Source: Telluria beijingensis (lineage in GTDB: Bacteria; Pseudomonadota; Gammaproteobacteria; Burkholderiales; Burkholderiaceae_D). From it: a DNA stretch of 64,000 nucleotides. Made by a program: the position numbers and the translations under genes. The notes beneath the pieces were generated by a model. The model was not told the origin of the DNA. It made no database searches and saw only the letters and a program-made list of their open reading frames with translations. The stretch spans positions 850,821 through 914,820 of the forward strand of contig NZ_CP132480.1 of the NCBI RefSeq assembly GCF_030770395.1, read 5' to 3'. Each line of letters begins with the position of its first letter. Positions within the stretch are counted from its first letter, which is position 1. Below, one piece after another: positions 53,672-61,287 of the stretch.

Positions 53672-55486
53672 ATGTCGGACGATAAAGCAGGCGGCCCACG
53701 GCCGGGACACCAGATCTCGGACCACCAGTACGGGCTGGACTACGACCACGTGCATGACGGCGACGACGCCGACCATGACCACGACCATGACGATTTCAGC
53801 TCGCTCGGGCCGCTCGAGGACAACCCGATCTGGCAGCAGGACCACGTCTCGCTGGTGAGCGTGGGGATCGACATCGGTTCTTCGGGCACCCAGGTGATCT
53901 TCTCGCGCATCAAGCTGCGCCGCATGGGCGAAGACCTGTCGAGCCGCTACTTCGTGGTGGCGCGCGAGACCCTGTACCAGTCGCCGGTGGCGCTCACGCC
54001 CTACCAGGACAGCACCCGCATCGACGAGGCGGCGCTGGGCGCTATCATCGACCAGGCCTATGCCGGCGCCGGCCTGCATCCCGACAATATCGATACCGGC
54101 GCCGTGATCCTGACCGGCGAAGCGCTGCGCCGCGAGAATGCGCAGGCGATCTCGGACGTGCTGTCCGACCAGGGCGGCGAATTCGTGTGCGCCACCGCCG
54201 GCCACCACATGGAGTCGATGCTGGCGGCCTATGGCTCGGGCGCCGCGCGCGCCTCGCACGAGCTGGGCAAGCGCCTGCTGAACGTCGACATCGGCGGCGG
54301 CACCACCAAGCTGGCGCTGGTCGAGGGCGGCAAGGTGGTCGGCACCGCCGCCATCCACATCGGCGGACGGCTGATGGTGGTCGACGACAGCGACCGGCTC
54401 GTGCGCCTGGATCCGGCCGGCCAGTACCACGCCGGCCAGGCCGGCTTCGCCTGGGATCCGGGCAGCCAGGCGACCGCCGCGCAGCGCGCACAGGTGGCCG
54501 AGTGGATGGCCGACGCCCTGGTCGCGGCGATCACGAGAAAGGGCGCCAATCCCGAAGTGGACGCGCTCTACCTCACCGATCCGCTTGCGCGCCTGGGCGA
54601 GGTCGAAGGGATGATGTTCTCGGGCGGCGTGGCCGAATACGTGTATGGACGCGAGGAGCGCCAGTTCGGCGACATGGGCAAGCTGCTGGGGGCGGCGCTG
54701 CGCCGGCGGGTCGATGCCGGCGCCTTCGGCTGGCCCATGCTGCCGGCCGGCGAATGCATCCGCGCCACCGCGCTGGGCGCCTCGGAATACTCGGTGCAGC
54801 TGAGCGGGAACACCACCTATATCTCGAGTCCCGGCAAGCTGCTCCCGCGCCGCAACCTGCAGGTGCTGCAGCCGGCCTACGACTGCGGGGCCGAGATCGA
54901 CAGCATGGCGCTGGCCGACGCGATCCGCGGCCACTTCAAGACTTTCGACCTGGTGGAGGGCGAGAGCGAGGTAGCGCTGGCGTTCCGCTGGGCCGGCCCG
55001 CCGTCGTACCAGCGCATCGCCGCCTTCGCGGCCGGCATCGCCGCCGCGCTGCCGCGGACCCTGGAACAGGGCAAGCCGCTGTACCTGATCCTCGACGGCG
55101 ACCTGGCCCATACCCTCGGGCGCCTGATGCGTGATGAGATGGAACTGGCCAGCGAGATCCTGGTGATCGACGGGATCGTGCTGTGGGACTTCGACTATAT
55201 CGACCTGGGACGGATACGGTTGCCGTCGCAGACCGTGCCGGTGACCGTGAAGTCGCTGGTGTTCAGCCAGGATCCGCGCACGCCGGCGGGCAATCCGCGC
55301 AACGACCTCAAGTACCGGCCGCATGTGAAGGGGCACGGGCACTCGCACGGCCATGGTCACCACCATCATCATCATGGCCATGGGCACGACCATGGCCACG
55401 ATCACACGCACGATCACGATCACACGCACGACCATAGCCACGACGCTCCGCCTGGGCAAGGCACGCGCAAGGAAGGCCCGCCATGA
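53672..55486 (+). CDS. EutA-like ASKHA ATPase 3, histidine-rich at both ends
   Basis: At 604 residues this is the longest of the three paralogues. The N terminus carries DYDHVHDGDDADHDHDHDD (about 23-41). ASKHA loops follow: VGIDIGSSGTQVIFSRI (Asp67), NVDIGGGTTKLALVEGGK, FSGGVAEYVYGREERQFGDMG and ALGASEYSVQLSGN. After the fold ends (VPVTVKSLVFSQ) a tail at about 551-591 holds 22 histidines in 41 residues, alternating with Gly, Asp and Thr, including six in a row. Such tails bind Ni, Zn, Co or Fe in metallochaperones such as HypB and UreE. I infer metal storage or delivery coupled to ATP-driven reactivation. The next gene starts on its stop codon (ATGA). Confidence 0.82.
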   Translation: MSDDKAGGPRPGHQISDHQYGLDYDHVHDGDDADHDHDHDDFSSLGPLEDNPIWQQDHVSLVSVGIDIGSSGTQVIFSRIKLRRMGEDLSSRYFVVARETLYQSPVALTPYQDSTRIDEAALGAIIDQAYAGAGLHPDNIDTGAVILTGEALRRENAQAISDVLSDQGGEFVCATAGHHMESMLAAYGSGAARASHELGKRLLNVDIGGGTTKLALVEGGKVVGTAAIHIGGRLMVVDDSDRLVRLDPAGQYHAGQAGFAWDPGSQATAAQRAQVAEWMADALVAAITRKGANPEVDALYLTDPLARLGEVEGMMFSGGVAEYVYGREERQFGDMGKLLGAALRRRVDAGAFGWPMLPAGECIRATALGASEYSVQLSGNTTYISSPGKLLPRRNLQVLQPAYDCGAEIDSMALADAIRGHFKTFDLVEGESEVALAFRWAGPPSYQRIAAFAAGIAAALPRTLEQGKPLYLILDGDLAHTLGRLMRDEMELASEILVIDGIVLWDFDYIDLGRIRLPSQTVPVTVKSLVFSQDPRTPAGNPRNDLKYRPHVKGHGHSHGHGHHHHHHGHGHDHGHDHTHDHDHTHDHSHDAPPGQGTRKEGPP

Positions 55487-56187
55487 ACGCCGAGAGGGGA
55501 GGGGACATGCTCGAGGTGCTGGAACAGAAGCAGATGCTGGTCGACGCCATCCTCATGCTGGAGCGTGCGCAGATCATCGATTTCAACGGCCACTTCAGCG
55601 TGCGCGCCGGCGATGGCCGCCACATGCTGATCAACTCCGGCAAGTCGGTGCGCAGCGCGCTCACCGTCGATGACATCGTGGCCATCGACTTCGAGGGCAA
55701 GCTGGTCGAAGGGGACGCCGCGCCGCCCATGGAATTCCACATCCATGCCGAGCTGTATCGGCGCCGCCCCGAGGTCGGCGCGGTCGTGCACACCCATCCG
55801 CTGTGGTCGACGCTGCTGGGCATGGTGGGCGCGCCGGTGCTGCCGGTGATCATGCAGGCCGCGGTGCTGGGCGAGATCCGCAGCTTTCACAAGACGGCGT
55901 CGATCAACAACCGCGTGCTGGCCGCGGAGCTGGCCGATGCGATGGGCCAGGCCCGCGTGGCCACGCTCAAGTCGCACGGCGCGGTAGTGGCGGCCGAGGG
56001 CATCCTGGAGGCCTTCGTGCTGGCGGTGTACCTGGAAGAGACGGCGCAGCGCCAGTACATGGCGCTGCAGGTCGGCACGCCGGCCGTGCTGGCGCCCGAG
56101 CAGCTCACGGCCATCCAGGCCAATCTATGGAAGCCGCACCTGCTGCAGAAGGTGTGGGATTACCACCGGGCCAAGCTGGTTCGCTGA
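55483..56187 (+). CDS. Class II aldolase/adducin-family protein
   Basis: A 234-residue zinc-dependent lyase-type protein. Metal ligands are evident in PPMEFHIHAELY and VVHTHPLWS, plus the His in LKSHGAVVAAEG, as in fuculose-phosphate aldolase. The same fold serves 3,4-dihydroxyphthalate decarboxylases, so both retro-aldol cleavage and decarboxylation are possible. It overlaps EutA-like gene 3 by four bases (ATGA); a second ATG at 55507 with a stronger ribosome site (GGGGAGGGGAC) may be the main start. It is the last gene before the 400-base regulatory gap. Confidence 0.85.
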   Translation: MNAERGGDMLEVLEQKQMLVDAILMLERAQIIDFNGHFSVRAGDGRHMLINSGKSVRSALTVDDIVAIDFEGKLVEGDAAPPMEFHIHAELYRRRPEVGAVVHTHPLWSTLLGMVGAPVLPVIMQAAVLGEIRSFHKTASINNRVLAAELADAMGQARVATLKSHGAVVAAEGILEAFVLAVYLEETAQRQYMALQVGTPAVLAPEQLTAIQANLWKPHLLQKVWDYHRAKLVR

Positions 56188-56429
56188 GCCTGCCGGCGGC
56201 CCCGGACAGCTGCACCAGCGGTCGGCGTCGAGCCTTCATCGGCGCCGCGCTGCGCCGCATCCGAACGGTGTTAGCGGTCACAAGAAAATGAGCGTCGCGG
56301 CGCGCCCGTCGCGGCGCGCATGCGACAGCGTATGACGCAAGAACCTGCCCCGCAATGGTGCGCGGCGAGCCAGTCATGTGCGCATGCGCCACGACTTGAC
56401 TTCCCGTCAAAAATTAAATTTGGTTTTTG

Positions 56430-56458
56430 TTGACATCGACAAAAGCGCTAGGTAAATT
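56430..56458 (+). promoter_or_regulatory. Sigma-70 promoter of the transport operon
   Basis: TTGACA (56430-56435) and TAAATT (56453-56458), 17 bases apart, in an A/T-rich stretch. It drives the permease, ATPase and downstream genes. The remaining part of the gap between the aldolase gene and the permease gene (56188-56586) shows only this promoter, operator E and the permease ribosome site (GGAG at 56574). Confidence 0.7.
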
Positions 56459-56485
56459 CGACTCGTGCTTGTATGTGAACCGATG

Positions 56486-56500
56486 TTCCGTATATCAGAA
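56486..56500 (+). promoter_or_regulatory. Regulon operator site E
   Basis: TTCCGTATATCAGAA, one base from the perfect site C2. It begins 33 bases after the start of the -10 box, almost the same distance as site A behind its promoter (32 bases). Confidence 0.6.
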
Positions 56501-56586
56501 CGACGAAGTTTGAAACGGAAAGCAAGGCGGGGCACTCCAAAAATTCAGAAATGCCGGCAATGGCATTCAATATAGGAGACGTGGTT

Positions 56587-58329
56587 ATGGAAGCAGTACG
56601 GACGCTATCGGCCGAGTATGTAGACAAACCTTCGCTGTGGCGGCGCATCGACATGAAGTGGCTGGTGATCGGCATCTGCGTGCTTGGGGTGTCCTACCTC
56701 GCGCTGATGCCGCTTTTCTTCCTGCTCTGGCAAAGCTTCTTCACGCCCGAGACTGCAACCCAGCCGGCCACCTTCACGCTCGGTAACTACCTCAGCGCCT
56801 ACACCAGCCCGGAGACCTTGCGCCTGCTGCTCAACTCGGTCACCTTCGCGGCCGGCACCTCGGTCCTGGCCTTCATCACCGGCACCGCCCTGGCCTGGAT
56901 GAACGAGCGCACCAACACCCCGTTCAAGTCGCTGTTCTTCGCGCTCTCGATCATCCCGCTGATCATCCCCGGCATCCTGTTCACGGTCGCATGGATCCTG
57001 CTGGGCAGCCCGAAGATCGGCATCATCAACCTCCTGATCCAGAACTGGTTCAACACCGACTACGTGCTGTTCGACGTGTACTCGATGTGGGGCATGATCT
57101 GGGTCGAGGGCCTGCACTACTCGCCGATGGCCTTCCTGATCATGACCGCCGCCTTCCGCTCGATGGACCCGTCGCTGGAAGAATCGGCGATGATGAGCGG
57201 CGCCAGCATCCGCCAGATCGCCTGGCGCATCACGCTCAAGCTGACCTGGCCGGCGATCTTCGCGACCTTCCTGATCCTGTTCATCCGCGCGATCGAGTCG
57301 TTCGAAGTGCCGGCGCTGCTCGGCCTGCCGGTCGGGATCCAGGTGTTCACCTCGTCGATCTACCAGGCCATCCACCAGTATCCGAGCCAGGTCGGCCTGG
57401 CCTCGTCCTACGCCGTGACCCTGCTCCTGATCACCACCGTCGGCATCTACTTCCAGTCCAAGCTGTCCAGCCAGGGCAGCAAGTATTCGACCGTGACCGG
57501 CAAGGGCTTCCGCCCGCGCACCATGGACCTGGGCAAATGGCGCTACCTGACCGCCGCCATCTTCATCGTCTACTTCGCGCTGATCGTGGTGCTGCCGTTC
57601 CTGGTGCTGGTGTGGTCCTCGCTGCAGAAGTTCTATTCGGTGCCCTCGATGGAAGCGGTGCAGAACCTGTCCCTCGACGCCTACCGCTTCATGCTCGACT
57701 ATCCGACGCTGGCCTCGTCGACCTGGAACAGCCTGGTGCTGGCCCTGGGCAGCGCCACCGTCATCATGTTGCTGACCTCGGTGATCTGCTGGATCGTGGT
57801 CAAGACCAAGCTGCCCGGCCGCTGGCTGCTGGACAACCTGGCCTCGCTGCCGATGGTGTTCCCGGGCCTGGTACTGGGCCTGGCGATCATGGTGTTCTAC
57901 CTGAACGTCGACATCGGCATCTACGGCACCATGTGGATCCTGTTCATCGCCTACGTGACCCGCTTCCTGCCGTACGGCCTGCGCTACAACACCACCTCGA
58001 TGCTGCAGATCCACAAGGAGCTCGAGGAATCGGCGGCGATGAGCGGCGCGTCCTGGGGCACCACCTTCTGGCGTATCGTGCTGCCGCTGCTCAAGCCGGG
58101 CCTGATGGCCGGCTGGATCTACATCGTGATCGTCTCGATCCGCGAACTGTCGTCGTCGATCCTGCTGTACAGCCCGGGCACTGAGGTAATCTCGATCCTG
58201 ATCTGGGAACTGTGGGAGAACGGGCAATACGTCGAACTGTCGGCGCTCGGCGTGATGTTCATCATGATGCTGTTCGTGCTGGTCATGCTCGCCCAACTGC
58301 TGGGCAAGAAATTCGGCGTCAAGGAATAA
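56587..58329 (+). CDS. ABC transporter permease, fused FbpB type
   Basis: A 580-residue inner-membrane permease with two homologous halves, each with about six helices and an EAA loop for the ATPase: SLEESAMMSGASIRQIAWRITL near residue 197 and ELEESAAMSGASWGTTFWRIVLPLLKPG near residue 478. One polypeptide therefore replaces the usual dimer, as in FbpB and AEP/ferric permeases. The start at 56587 follows a good ribosome site; 12 codons upstream are open but not needed. With the ATPase it would import the ligand brought by one or all of the three binding proteins. It is behind promoter and operator E. Confidence 0.92.
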   Translation: MEAVRTLSAEYVDKPSLWRRIDMKWLVIGICVLGVSYLALMPLFFLLWQSFFTPETATQPATFTLGNYLSAYTSPETLRLLLNSVTFAAGTSVLAFITGTALAWMNERTNTPFKSLFFALSIIPLIIPGILFTVAWILLGSPKIGIINLLIQNWFNTDYVLFDVYSMWGMIWVEGLHYSPMAFLIMTAAFRSMDPSLEESAMMSGASIRQIAWRITLKLTWPAIFATFLILFIRAIESFEVPALLGLPVGIQVFTSSIYQAIHQYPSQVGLASSYAVTLLLITTVGIYFQSKLSSQGSKYSTVTGKGFRPRTMDLGKWRYLTAAIFIVYFALIVVLPFLVLVWSSLQKFYSVPSMEAVQNLSLDAYRFMLDYPTLASSTWNSLVLALGSATVIMLLTSVICWIVVKTKLPGRWLLDNLASLPMVFPGLVLGLAIMVFYLNVDIGIYGTMWILFIAYVTRFLPYGLRYNTTSMLQIHKELEESAAMSGASWGTTFWRIVLPLLKPGLMAGWIYIVIVSIRELSSSILLYSPGTEVISILIWELWENGQYVELSALGVMFIMMLFVLVMLAQLLGKKFGVKE

Positions 58330-58416
58330 ACCGCGGCCGCATACGGACGGCAATCGGGAACACGGAACATCCCGGCCCCCGGCGGCCGGGGAACAAGCCA
58401 AAAACAGGAGACAGAC

Positions 58417-59541
58417 ATGCTTAGCGTTAAGAATCTTTGTACCGAGTATCCAAACGAGAAGGGCCAGGTGGTCAAGGCGGCCCAGGACGTCAGCTTCGAC
58501 GTCCCCACCGGCAAGCTGTTCACCTTGCTCGGACCCAGCGGCTGCGGCAAGACCACGACCCTGCGCTCGATCGCCGGCCTGGAGCGGCCCAAGTCGGGCG
58601 AGATCACGGTGGATGGAATCGCGGTCTACTCGTCGGGCAAGTCGGTCTTCATCCAGCCGAACCGCCGCAATTTCGGCATGGTGTTCCAGTCGTACGCGAT
58701 CTGGCCGCACATGAACGTGTTCCAGAACGTGGCCTTCCCGCTCGATGTCTCGAGCCGCAAATACAGCAAGCAGGAAATCGAGACCAAGGTGATGCGCGTG
58801 CTGACCGCGGTGGGCCTCGACCAGTATGCCGACCGCGAAGCGACCAAGATGTCCGGCGGCCAGCAGCAGCGCCTGGCGCTGGCGCGGGCGCTGGTCATGG
58901 AACCGAAGCTGCTGCTGCTGGACGAGCCGCTGTCGAACCTCGACGCCAAGCTCCGCGAGCGCATGCGGTTCGAACTCAAGCGCATGCAGCGCGAGCTGGG
59001 CCTGACCACCATCTACGTGACCCACGACCAGAGCGAGGCGCTGGCCCTGTCGCACGAGATCGCCGTCATGAGCGCCGGCCGGATCGTCCAGTGCGGCTCG
59101 CCGCGCGCGATCTACGAGCGGCCGCGCAACAAGTTCGTCGCCGACTTCGTCGGCATCACCAACTTTCTCGACGCCACCATCCAGGCGCCCGAGGGCACGG
59201 TGCGCGAGCGCTTCCGCGTCCAGTCGTCGATCGGCAACCTGTGCGTGACCTCGTCCGAGGACTTCCGCGCCGGCGATACGGCCCTGATCTCGGTGCGTCC
59301 GGAAGACGTCGACCTGAGCGCCACGCGCCCGGATGGCGAGAACGTCACCGAAGGCGTGGTCGACACCAAGGTCTTCCTTGGCGAATACATGGATTACCAG
59401 GTCCGGGTGGCCGACCGCATCGTGCTGGCGCGCGTCCACCCGTCGTTCAATGTGTCGACGGGATCGACGGTGTACCTCTCGATGAATCCGGAAAAATGCA
59501 TCTGCATTCCGGACGACGAGCAGTACCGACAAGCCGCCTGA
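58417..59541 (+). CDS. ABC transporter ATPase, FbpC/PotA type
   Basis: A 374-residue ATPase energising the permease. Walker A is GPSGCGKT (39-46), the signature MSGGQQQRLALARAL (about 145-159), Walker B LLLLDEPLSNLDAKLRERM (Asp169), and the switch His in YVTHDQSEALAL. The last 130 residues form the TOBE/regulatory domain typical of this group (LISVRPEDVDLS). The gene lies 87 bases after the permease. The product works at the cytoplasmic face of the inner membrane. Confidence 0.94.
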   Translation: MLSVKNLCTEYPNEKGQVVKAAQDVSFDVPTGKLFTLLGPSGCGKTTTLRSIAGLERPKSGEITVDGIAVYSSGKSVFIQPNRRNFGMVFQSYAIWPHMNVFQNVAFPLDVSSRKYSKQEIETKVMRVLTAVGLDQYADREATKMSGGQQQRLALARALVMEPKLLLLDEPLSNLDAKLRERMRFELKRMQRELGLTTIYVTHDQSEALALSHEIAVMSAGRIVQCGSPRAIYERPRNKFVADFVGITNFLDATIQAPEGTVRERFRVQSSIGNLCVTSSEDFRAGDTALISVRPEDVDLSATRPDGENVTEGVVDTKVFLGEYMDYQVRVADRIVLARVHPSFNVSTGSTVYLSMNPEKCICIPDDEQYRQAA

Positions 59542-59728
59542 TCCTGCCCCGCGGTCCCCCGCAGTACACGACGTGCGCCGCAGTTGCGGCGCGGCGGGGG
59601 CAGCCCACGTCCTGAGGATTCGTCATGAACCGCATTCGTACCGCGAGGTGCTGGCTGTTTACGTCCCTGCCGTTGCCGGCCGGGCCCGCGCCGGCCGCAG
59701 CTGCGCACGTTTTTCATAGGGAGACGCC

Positions 59729-60538
59729 ATGCAAACGATTGGATTGATCGGCGCCGGGCGGATGGGTTTGCCGATCGTCGGCCACCTGGCGCGCGCCGGC
59801 TACCGGGTGCTGGTCAGCGAACGCGACCAGGCGCGCGTCCCGGACATCGCCGCACGCGGCGGCGAGGTGGTCGACCAGCAGCTGCTGGGCGCCGGGTCCG
59901 AGGCCATCCTGGTGTGCGTCGGCTACGACCGCGAAGTGCGCGAACTGCTGCAGGCGCCCGGCGCGCTGCTGGCGGCGGCGCGGCCGGGCACGATCGTCGC
60001 GGTGCTGAGCACGATCCATCCGAAGACCATGCAGGAGCTGGCGGCGCACGCCGCCGCGCAGGGCGTGCACGTGGTCGATTCGACCGTCTGCCGCGGCGGA
60101 CGGGCGGCCGACGAGGGCACGTTGCTGTCCTTCGTCGGCGGCGACGCCGAGGTGGTCGAGCGCCTGACCCCGGTGCTGCGCGCCTACTCGTCCGACGTGG
60201 TGCACAGCGGCGGCGTGGGCACGGCCCAGGTCTCGAAGGCGGTCAACAACCTGATCCTGTGGGCCTGCCTGGTCGCCAGCCACGAAGGCCTGGCGCTGGC
60301 GCAGCGCTACCAGGTCGACGTGGAAGCGCTGCGCGCGGCCCTGATGACCAGCAGCGCGACCAACGGCGCGCTCGGCAACTGGGGCGGCCAGTCGATGGCC
60401 TGGGCCGAGGACGACATGGAGATCGTGGCCGCGATGGCCGCCGACTGCGGCATCGCGCTGCCGCAATCGGGGCTGGTGCGCGAAGTCTGCCGCGGCCTCA
60501 AGCCGCGCCGCTACCAGCTCGAGAAATACGGCACCTGA
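59729..60538 (+). CDS. Beta-hydroxyacid dehydrogenase-like NAD-binding protein
   Basis: A 269-residue enzyme of the 3-hydroxyisobutyrate/tartronate-semialdehyde reductase family. The Rossmann loop is IGLIGAGRMGLPIVGHLARAGYRV (GxGxMG form), the substrate block VVDSTVCRGGRAADEGTL (family G-G-x-x-x-A-x-x-G), and the catalytic Lys lies in VSKAVNNLILWA. It would reduce or oxidise a small hydroxy acid produced by the aldolase-like or ThDP enzymes. It is 187 bases after the ATPase gene, in the same direction; that gap contains a hairpin-like segment but no gene I can support. Confidence 0.88.
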   Translation: MQTIGLIGAGRMGLPIVGHLARAGYRVLVSERDQARVPDIAARGGEVVDQQLLGAGSEAILVCVGYDREVRELLQAPGALLAAARPGTIVAVLSTIHPKTMQELAAHAAAQGVHVVDSTVCRGGRAADEGTLLSFVGGDAEVVERLTPVLRAYSSDVVHSGGVGTAQVSKAVNNLILWACLVASHEGLALAQRYQVDVEALRAALMTSSATNGALGNWGGQSMAWAEDDMEIVAAMAADCGIALPQSGLVREVCRGLKPRRYQLEKYGT

Positions 60539-60612
60539 ATGCAGCGCTTATCCGAAGACGACGCGATCGTGAAGCCAGAGCACACCCCTGTACCCGACAC
60601 CAAGGAGCGGCC

Positions 60613-61185
60613 ATGAGCAAGGAGAACAAGCTTTACCACAGCAACAAGGAGCGCGTGTTCGTGCGCGCCATCGCCGGCCCGTACAACCTGCAGGACGAGC
60701 TGCTGCGGCTGCGCGCCATGCCGCGCGTGCGCAAGGCCAGCGCGATCCCGTTCGTCGACGGGCCGCAGGCCTTCAGCCGCCACTACGTGGAGCCGAAGGA
60801 CGGCATCACGCAGAACTTCCACCTGCACCTGGAAGAGTACGGCCCGGGCGGCAAGTCGCAGAAGCACGGCCACGTCAACGAGGCGGCCTTCTACATCCTC
60901 GACGGCGTCGGCTACGAGGTGCACGACGGGATCCGCTACGACTGGCAGGCGGGCGACGTCGCCATTGTTCACAACAACTGCGTGCACCAGCACTTCAACG
61001 CCTCGTCGGACAAGCCGGCGCGCGCCCTCGTGCTCAAGACCAAGCCGATGTACATGTTCATGAACATGCTGTTCCAGAAGCAGGTCGAGGCGCGCGAGAC
61101 CACCGCCGCGCCGGGCGGGGAGGGCTTCCAGGTGCGCGAGGAAGAAGACGACTACAACTACGGCGACTACGGCGACGCCCGCTGA
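60613..61185 (+). CDS. Single-domain cupin protein
   Basis: A 190-residue cupin, shorter than its three bicupin neighbours. Its cupin core has QKHGHVNEAAFYILDGVGYEVHDG (H-x-H-x-x-E form of motif 1) and VHNNCVHQHFNASS (motif 2), so a complete metal site is likely. The tail is acidic and tyrosine-rich (EEEDDYNYGDYGD). Such stand-alone cupins are dioxygenases, isomerases or sensors; the reaction is not predictable. It is 75 bases after the dehydrogenase and is followed by a hairpin before cupin gene 3. Confidence 0.82.
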   Translation: MSKENKLYHSNKERVFVRAIAGPYNLQDELLRLRAMPRVRKASAIPFVDGPQAFSRHYVEPKDGITQNFHLHLEEYGPGGKSQKHGHVNEAAFYILDGVGYEVHDGIRYDWQAGDVAIVHNNCVHQHFNASSDKPARALVLKTKPMYMFMNMLFQKQVEARETTAAPGGEGFQVREEEDDYNYGDYGDAR

Positions 61186-61224
61186 CACGGACACCGACAA
61201 GGTGAAGCAGACGGCCCAGGCCGG

Positions 61225-61253
61225 GCCGGCGAGCGCCGGCTGAACGATTTTTT
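61225..61253 (+). terminator. Probable terminator or attenuator before cupin gene 3
   Basis: Stem GCCGGC / GCCGGC with loop GAGC, then seven mixed bases and a run of six T. The spacer between stem and T run is longer than ideal, so partial read-through is likely. Confidence 0.45.
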
Positions 61254-61287
61254 GTCAAACACGTTTTTTTAAGAGCTGGAGATACAG

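Noticed and set aside
55341..55446. Short tandem repeat or CRISPR-like array in the CAC/CAT-rich stretch
   Set aside because: The repetition is produced by His/Asp/Gly codons in frame with the EutA-like 3 gene; there are no spacers or regular repeat units.
51620..55459. Minus-strand frame of about 1,279 codons
   Set aside because: It is a shadow of the IclR, reductase and EutA-like 3 genes. The His-tail codons read on the other strand as VMV/MVM repeats, which give its odd start.
41506..55486. Ethanolamine catabolism operon
   Set aside because: Only EutA-like proteins are present; there are no lyase subunits, transporter, acetaldehyde enzymes or shell proteins.
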